Shown here: one piece after another, positions 7,736-11,000 of the stretch
How the letters are laid out: every line of letters begins with the position of its first letter
Numbering within the stretch: position 1 is the stretch's first letter
Assembly (NCBI GenBank): GCA_027943245.1
Contig: JANDJZ010001105.1
Span: 1-11,000 of the forward strand
Length of the DNA: 11,000 nucleotides
Source of the DNA: Acanthamoeba sp. SK_2022b
Lineage: Eukaryota > Discosea > Longamoebia > Acanthamoebidae
Direction of reading: 5' to 3'
Made by a program: the position numbers and the translations under genes
The notes under the pieces: generated by a model
Databases searched by the model: none
Told to the model about the DNA's origin: nothing
The model's input: only the letters and a program-made list of their open reading frames with translations

Positions 7736-8681
7736 CATCAGCATCTGAATCACCCTCTCTTTTGGCAATCCGTTCTTCTGCTTCTCTCTGGTCCTCTTCT
7801 GCGACAAGCTGATCTGCCTCTCCTTCTAATTCAGCCTTCCTCTTGCAGATGAAGTCCATCTGTTCGTCGTGTGCAAGATCGCGGGAAAGGGCTTTCAATT
7901 CGCTCGTGATCTTAGTGATTATTGCCTTGTTCCTCTTGTAGGCATGCCGCGTGCGGGTGAATCGCTGGGCAAGCTTGGCTGTCGCATCGCAGCGTTCGCG
8001 TGTCCCTTTCGAGGTCAAGTACAGGTTGGGATGGGCGGCAACAAGGCGCTCGAGTTCAACCTTGAACCATGAATCCCAGATGGGCTCTGGCCGGAGACAA
8101 AGAAGCGCATCCCTCTTGGCCTTCTGCACTGCATCCTCTTCTTTCTTTTGCCTCTTTGCTTCTGCTTTCTCGACCTTCTTCTCCTCCATGCGCCGTTTCT
8201 TCTCCTCGGGATGGAGATCGATGCGGCCACAACTTGCTAGGCTGCCACATTCCTCTTCTTTGGTGCAGGTGTGCTTGCCGCTGAAGAGAAGCTGGTGGCA
8301 GAACTTTCGGCATCTCTTCGGTGCGCGGGTTGCAGGGACACGGATGGTTGTGTTGCTTGGGGAAGGAGGGCTGAAGGAGGGGGTTGCTGGGGGCGAAAGA
8401 TAGGAATAAGGGGCGGGTGGAATAGGAAGAAGAGGAGGTGCAGGAGCAGCAATAAGGCCTGCCTCGTACGCTGCCTTCCCTTCAGCAGCAGCGACAAGCA
8501 CCCTCTTTCGATCGCCCAGCCGTGACATGCCGATCTCCTTCAATTCGTCAGCGGTCACATAGATGATGCTGCTGATGTTGAGGAAACCATTGCTTTGAAG
8601 GAAGGGCAGAAGATCGCTAATCCCTTTTGCCTTGCCCCACAGAGAGAGGGCATCGTTCTCGGTGTCAGTGGTGTCCTCCAT
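7731..8681 (-). CDS. Transposon-borne SAM-like, Cys/His-cluster, coiled-coil protein
   Basis: A 316-residue frame from ATG 8681-8679 (an in-frame TTG nine codons upstream is rejected as a start). Residues about 21-68 resemble a SAM domain: LLPFLQSNGF, then LKEIGMSRLGDRKRVLVAA, the usual order of small helical elements, a protein-protein or RNA-binding fold. A Pro-rich linker (about 80-121) follows. Next is a Cys/His cluster, C124-x3-C128-H129-x7-H137-x-C139-x5-C145-x5-C151, that could hold zinc. A strongly charged coiled coil starts at about 159 (EEKKRRMEEKKVEKAEAKR), and the tail is acidic. It lies wholly inside the transposon, tail to tail with the transposase. I do not recognise the family as a whole. 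It may be an accessory transposition or regulatory factor, or a captured host gene. No nuclease or polymerase motif is seen. Confidence 0.75.
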   Translation of the reverse strand: MEDTTDTENDALSLWGKAKGISDLLPFLQSNGFLNISSIIYVTADELKEIGMSRLGDRKRVLVAAAEGKAAYEAGLIAAPAPPLLPIPPAPYSYLSPPATPSFSPPSPSNTTIRVPATRAPKRCRKFCHQLLFSGKHTCTKEEECGSLASCGRIDLHPEEKKRRMEEKKVEKAEAKRQKKEEDAVQKAKRDALLCLRPEPIWDSWFKVELERLVAAHPNLYLTSKGTRERCDATAKLAQRFTRTRHAYKRNKAIITKITSELKALSRDLAHDEQMDFICKRKAELEGEADQLVAEEDQREAEERIAKREGDSDADE

Positions 8682-8789
8682 GGTGTTTGCCAACAATGAA
8701 AAAAACAAACCGACACTGTCAGGCGTGATAGGCCAGACACGGCGTATCCTTTTTTTCTTACCCTATTTCCCACGTATCCCAACTCACCA

Positions 8790-8820
8790 GTGGGTGGACA
8801 CGGTTTGCCAAGAACAGGAA
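8790..8820 (-). repeat. Right terminal inverted repeat of the transposon
   Basis: Reads GTGGGTGGAC...AGAACAGGAA on the + strand, the inverted partner of 6547-6577 with one mismatch. TA at 8821-8822 follows at once. It lies 108 bp upstream of the ATG of the - strand gene, so it may also carry that gene's promoter. Confidence 0.95.
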
Positions 8821-8822
8821 TA

Positions 8823-9227
8823 TAGACTGGGCTCCATCAGCATTCAAGCTCATAAAGCCCAAAAGTTGTGTAGTAGTTTCTCAAGGGTGGTCAAGACATT
8901 AATCTCTCCAAAGCATTAATTGCCCAGGATGGTGAAGTCGGCAAATAGGCTTGAAGGCACCAATGACAATGACTTGGCAATGTCTCATCAGACACATTCA
9001 TTTCAAGATGGTGTTGACGCTCCTTTGTGTGGTGCATACTACAGTTCACGGCCATTGTGTTGGCAGTCACCCTGGCTGCTACTACCGTCATCATTGTTGC
9101 CATCTTCCTTGTTATTGCCATTGCTCTCCCTCATCATCATTGTTGGTGCGGTCACCCACATGCCACATTTTTGGTGGGGCCCATTTTTTTCCTCTCTCTC
9201 TCTCTCTCTCTCTCAGGAAGGAGGCGG
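8823..9227. other. Intergenic region downstream of the PH gene
   Basis: No complete gene. A + strand frame without ATG is open from 9018 and encodes a very hydrophobic run of about 30 residues (9036-9131: begins ILQFTAIVLAVTLAATT, then IIVAIFLVIAIALP). This could be an exon or signal-anchor relic, or chance. No clear AATAAA for the - strand gene is visible. Confidence 0.5.
9191..9215. repeat. (CT)n microsatellite
   Basis: An uninterrupted CT run of about eleven to twelve units after a T tract, just beyond the stop codon of the - strand gene. Similar CT/GA runs occur in introns 2 and 3 sides of that gene (about 9694-9706 and 9759-9773). Confidence 0.85.
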
Positions 9228-10881
9228 CTACGCCCCACGGTGGGCCAGGACCATGAAAGGGTCCTCCGGGGCCGACGGAACTCCTTGGTAGCGCTGCTGA
9301 ATTGCAGTGAGCTGCTGGAGCTGCTGCTGGAGGTGGAGTTGCTGTTGGTAAAGGAGCTGCTGTGCTTGGTGTGCAGTGGGCACGGCAGCATCGTTGGGGT
9401 AAGGGGGCAATGGGCCACCTGCGCACACTGGCCGATGAGACACACGTGCTAGGAGGAGATCGTTCGTTAAGAAGGAGGGAGGAGGGGGAGGAGGCAGTCG
9501 CACTTGGCGCTTACGCACCTGGTGGTATAGATGCAACCTGCGGCACGAACGGGTTTCCGTAAGCGCCAGGGAGACCGAGAGGTGGCGCAGGGCCAAAAGG
9601 CGTAAAAGGCGCGCCAGCTTGGACCAGGTCACTTGGGCCGAAGGGCGTTGTGGACATTCCGACAACAGGGGCGCCTGTGTCGGCGGAGGGGGGGAGAGAG
9701 AGAGAGAGCAGAGCACAGAGCAGAGTGAGGACAAAGGACAGGCACGTGGGGAAGGGGGAGAGAGAGAGAGAGAGCTGGCGCACCGTAGGGCGCACCGACG
9801 AGGCCAGGGGAGAAGGGGTGCGCGTGGTAGGCGGGGGCGAGAGGAGAAGTCGGATACCCCCCAGCAGCAGCAGCAGCAGCAGCAGGACCGGTCGTGTTGG
9901 AAGGCAACGCCGACGGCGTAGCCGTTGGCGGAATGAAGTCGGAGAAGGGGTCGAACACCAGCGAGTCCAGGCCGTGGGCCAGTCGCTCCACCTCGGGCCC
10001 ATGTGGCGCGACGGCACCTTGGTGGGCCTTGTCCCTTTTCACGTTCATAAATTCGACTTCGGCGTCTTCCTCCTCCTCCTCCTCCTCCTCGTCGTCGTCG
10101 TCTTCTTCTTCTCCGCTGTCGTAGCTTTGATTGTCCAAGTCAGCTGCTCCTTCGTCGCCGTCGCTGTGGAGGTCGTCGCCATAGCGCTTGGCGCTCTGAG
10201 CAGTCGAGCCGCCATCGCGCTGCGACTTGGCGTCCTTGCCGTCTCGAAACGCTGCCTGCTGTGGCGGCTGCGCTCCTCGCCTCCCGCCAACCGGCGACGC
10301 GGCGACCGAGTCGCCAAGCGAAGGGTCGGGGCCCTTCTGCCCGTTGGCCGTCCACAGCACGTGCTTCAGGTCGCGCACCCACACCTCCTTGTGCTGCTGG
10401 TTCTTCCCGTACATGATGATGGGCCGGCTTCGGCCTTTTACGGTCACCATGAGCCTGTGGCGGAGAGGGAGGAGAAGGATTGTTGGTTTCCATCTTCCAC
10501 GCCCCCCCCCCCGTGGATGCTGTGCGAGGGCCATTGCGAGAGAGGAGGCGGGGGGGGGGGCCTCGAGGCTCAATCTCCCAAGAGATCAGCACCCCCCTTG
10601 TACCTGAATTGGGTGTCGGTCGGTCCGTTGTCGACCAGCGTCACTCCATGCCTCAGGTGTACGTATATCTTGAGCCAGTAGCGCTTCTTTCCCGTACGCT
10701 TGGTAAGAAGGAGGGCGGTGTCGAACAGGAAGAAGTAGCGAGGCTTGGTTGAATTGGTGTTGGGGCTGTAATAGATGAGCTCGCCGTGGCGCACAAGCTC
10801 CTTGCAGTACTGAAGCAGCGGTTTGGGCTTGGGGTAGAGCATGCGGTACACAGCCTCGACATCCTTGCCCGACGTCGCCAT
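9228..10881 (-). CDS. PH-domain protein with DPF/NPF motifs, putative endocytic adaptor
   Basis: Four predicted exons: 10881-10604, 10454-9784, 9674-9519 and 9418-9228, giving 431 residues with all phases agreeing. Donors are GTACAA, GTGCGC and GTGCGT; acceptors are CCACAG, ACACAG and GCGCAG, the first behind a pyrimidine tract. The ATG lies in AAGGACATGG, a good start context. Residues about 33-126 form a PH domain: GELIYYS, then KPRYFFLFDTALLLTKR, and a C-terminal helix with the expected Trp (W118 in KEVWVRDLKHVL). Intron 1 splits the domain at R93. An acidic run follows (208-223), then a Pro/Ala-rich disordered tail with DPF at 261-263, NPF at 357-359, a Gln-rich helix (386-413) and DPF at 421-423. 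DPF motifs are known to bind AP-2 appendages and NPF motifs EH domains. With a lipid-binding PH domain this suggests a membrane-recruited clathrin-coat accessory protein; that role is inference. Confidence 0.82.
10455..10603 (-). other. Intron 1 with a C11/G11 hairpin
   Basis: A 149-nt intron inside the PH-domain coding region, from donor GTACAAG to an acceptor after a CT-rich tract and CCACAG. On the + strand C11 (10502-10512) and G11 (10550-10560) are complementary with a 37-nt spacer, so the pre-mRNA could form an 11-bp all G:C stem. Retention would run to a stop soon after residue 92 and lose the end of the PH domain. Confidence 0.8.
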
Positions 10882-11000
10882 GTCCTTGGGATGGGAAGGA
10901 GGAGGGAGGGCTCTCCCACAGCTCTCCTTTTGGGTTCGTGGATAGTGGTGCGGCCCGGTCTTCTTTTTTGTTGTTTGTTTGTTTGTTTTGTGTGGCGTGT
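10882..11000 (-). promoter_or_regulatory. 5' leader and proximal promoter region of the PH gene
   Basis: Upstream of the ATG, the - strand has a C/T-rich stretch (CCCTCCCTCCTCCTTCCC) and further out an A-rich AAAC-repeat tract (about 10964-10990). Such tracts are common in protist untranslated leaders. No TATA box is evident before the window ends, so the transcription start cannot be placed. Confidence 0.35.

Larger units (their letters stand above)
6547..8820. mobile_element. Tc1/mariner-like DNA transposon with two convergent genes (2,274 bp)
   Basis: Both ends carry a 31-bp terminal inverted repeat with one mismatch. Each is bounded outside by TA (6545-6546 and 8821-8822), the target duplication that defines the Tc1/mariner superfamily. 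Inside are a DDE transposase on + and a SAM-like/coiled-coil protein on -, filling the element tail to tail. The body is CpG-rich while the surrounding host DNA is CpG-poor, which points to a fairly recent insertion. The element looks structurally intact; the visible lesion is one stop codon in the transposase frame. Confidence 0.93.

Noticed and set aside
9650..10681. A 343-codon + strand frame opposite the PH gene
   Set aside because: It is antisense to the spliced exons and introns, whose junction phases and PH-domain residues agree; its poly-Leu/Val run is the reverse of the acidic tract.

Overview
The window is eukaryotic nuclear DNA, probably from a protist. The right-hand gene has three short introns (149, 109 and 100 nt) with GT...AG borders. 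Its coding DNA is CpG-rich, carries homopolymer tracts (acidic, Ala, Gln), and uses the standard genetic code. An amoebozoan such as Acanthamoeba, or a unicellular holozoan, would fit, but the sequence alone does not settle this.

Positions 1-6546 are accessory, almost gene-free DNA. 1-3446 is a low-complexity field in which one strand is nearly all G and T and the other nearly all C and A; the two swap strands several times, often at a palindrome. It holds a perfect (TTGTGG)26 array and several longer inverted or direct duplications. At 3447-3672 and 5262-5487 lie two 226-bp LTR-like units (TG...CA ends, AATAAA inside) in opposite orientation and about 98% identical. Their 5-bp flanks are exchanged between the copies, and the repeats between them have flipped polarity. 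This is what an inversion by recombination between two solo LTRs would leave. Inside the inverted block, 3883-4780 is CpG-starved unique DNA with a run of hairpins. 5796-6492 is similar and may contain a decayed coding remnant.

6547-8820 is a complete DNA transposon of the Tc1/mariner type: 31-bp terminal inverted repeats (30/31 identical) flanked by the TA target duplication. It encodes a DDE transposase on the + strand (D179, D263, E302; broken by one TGA codon at residue 130). On the - strand it encodes a second protein with a SAM-like domain, a Cys/His cluster and a coiled coil. The two genes converge on a 16-bp near-palindrome that supplies an AATAAA signal to each. A second gene of this kind is not part of a canonical Tc1/mariner element and is the best candidate here for something undescribed.

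9228-10881 (- strand) is a four-exon host gene. I predict a 431-residue protein with an N-terminal PH domain, an acidic tract, and a disordered tail carrying DPF, NPF and DPF motifs. This looks like an endocytic or clathrin-adaptor accessory protein. Its 5' leader runs toward the right edge of the window.
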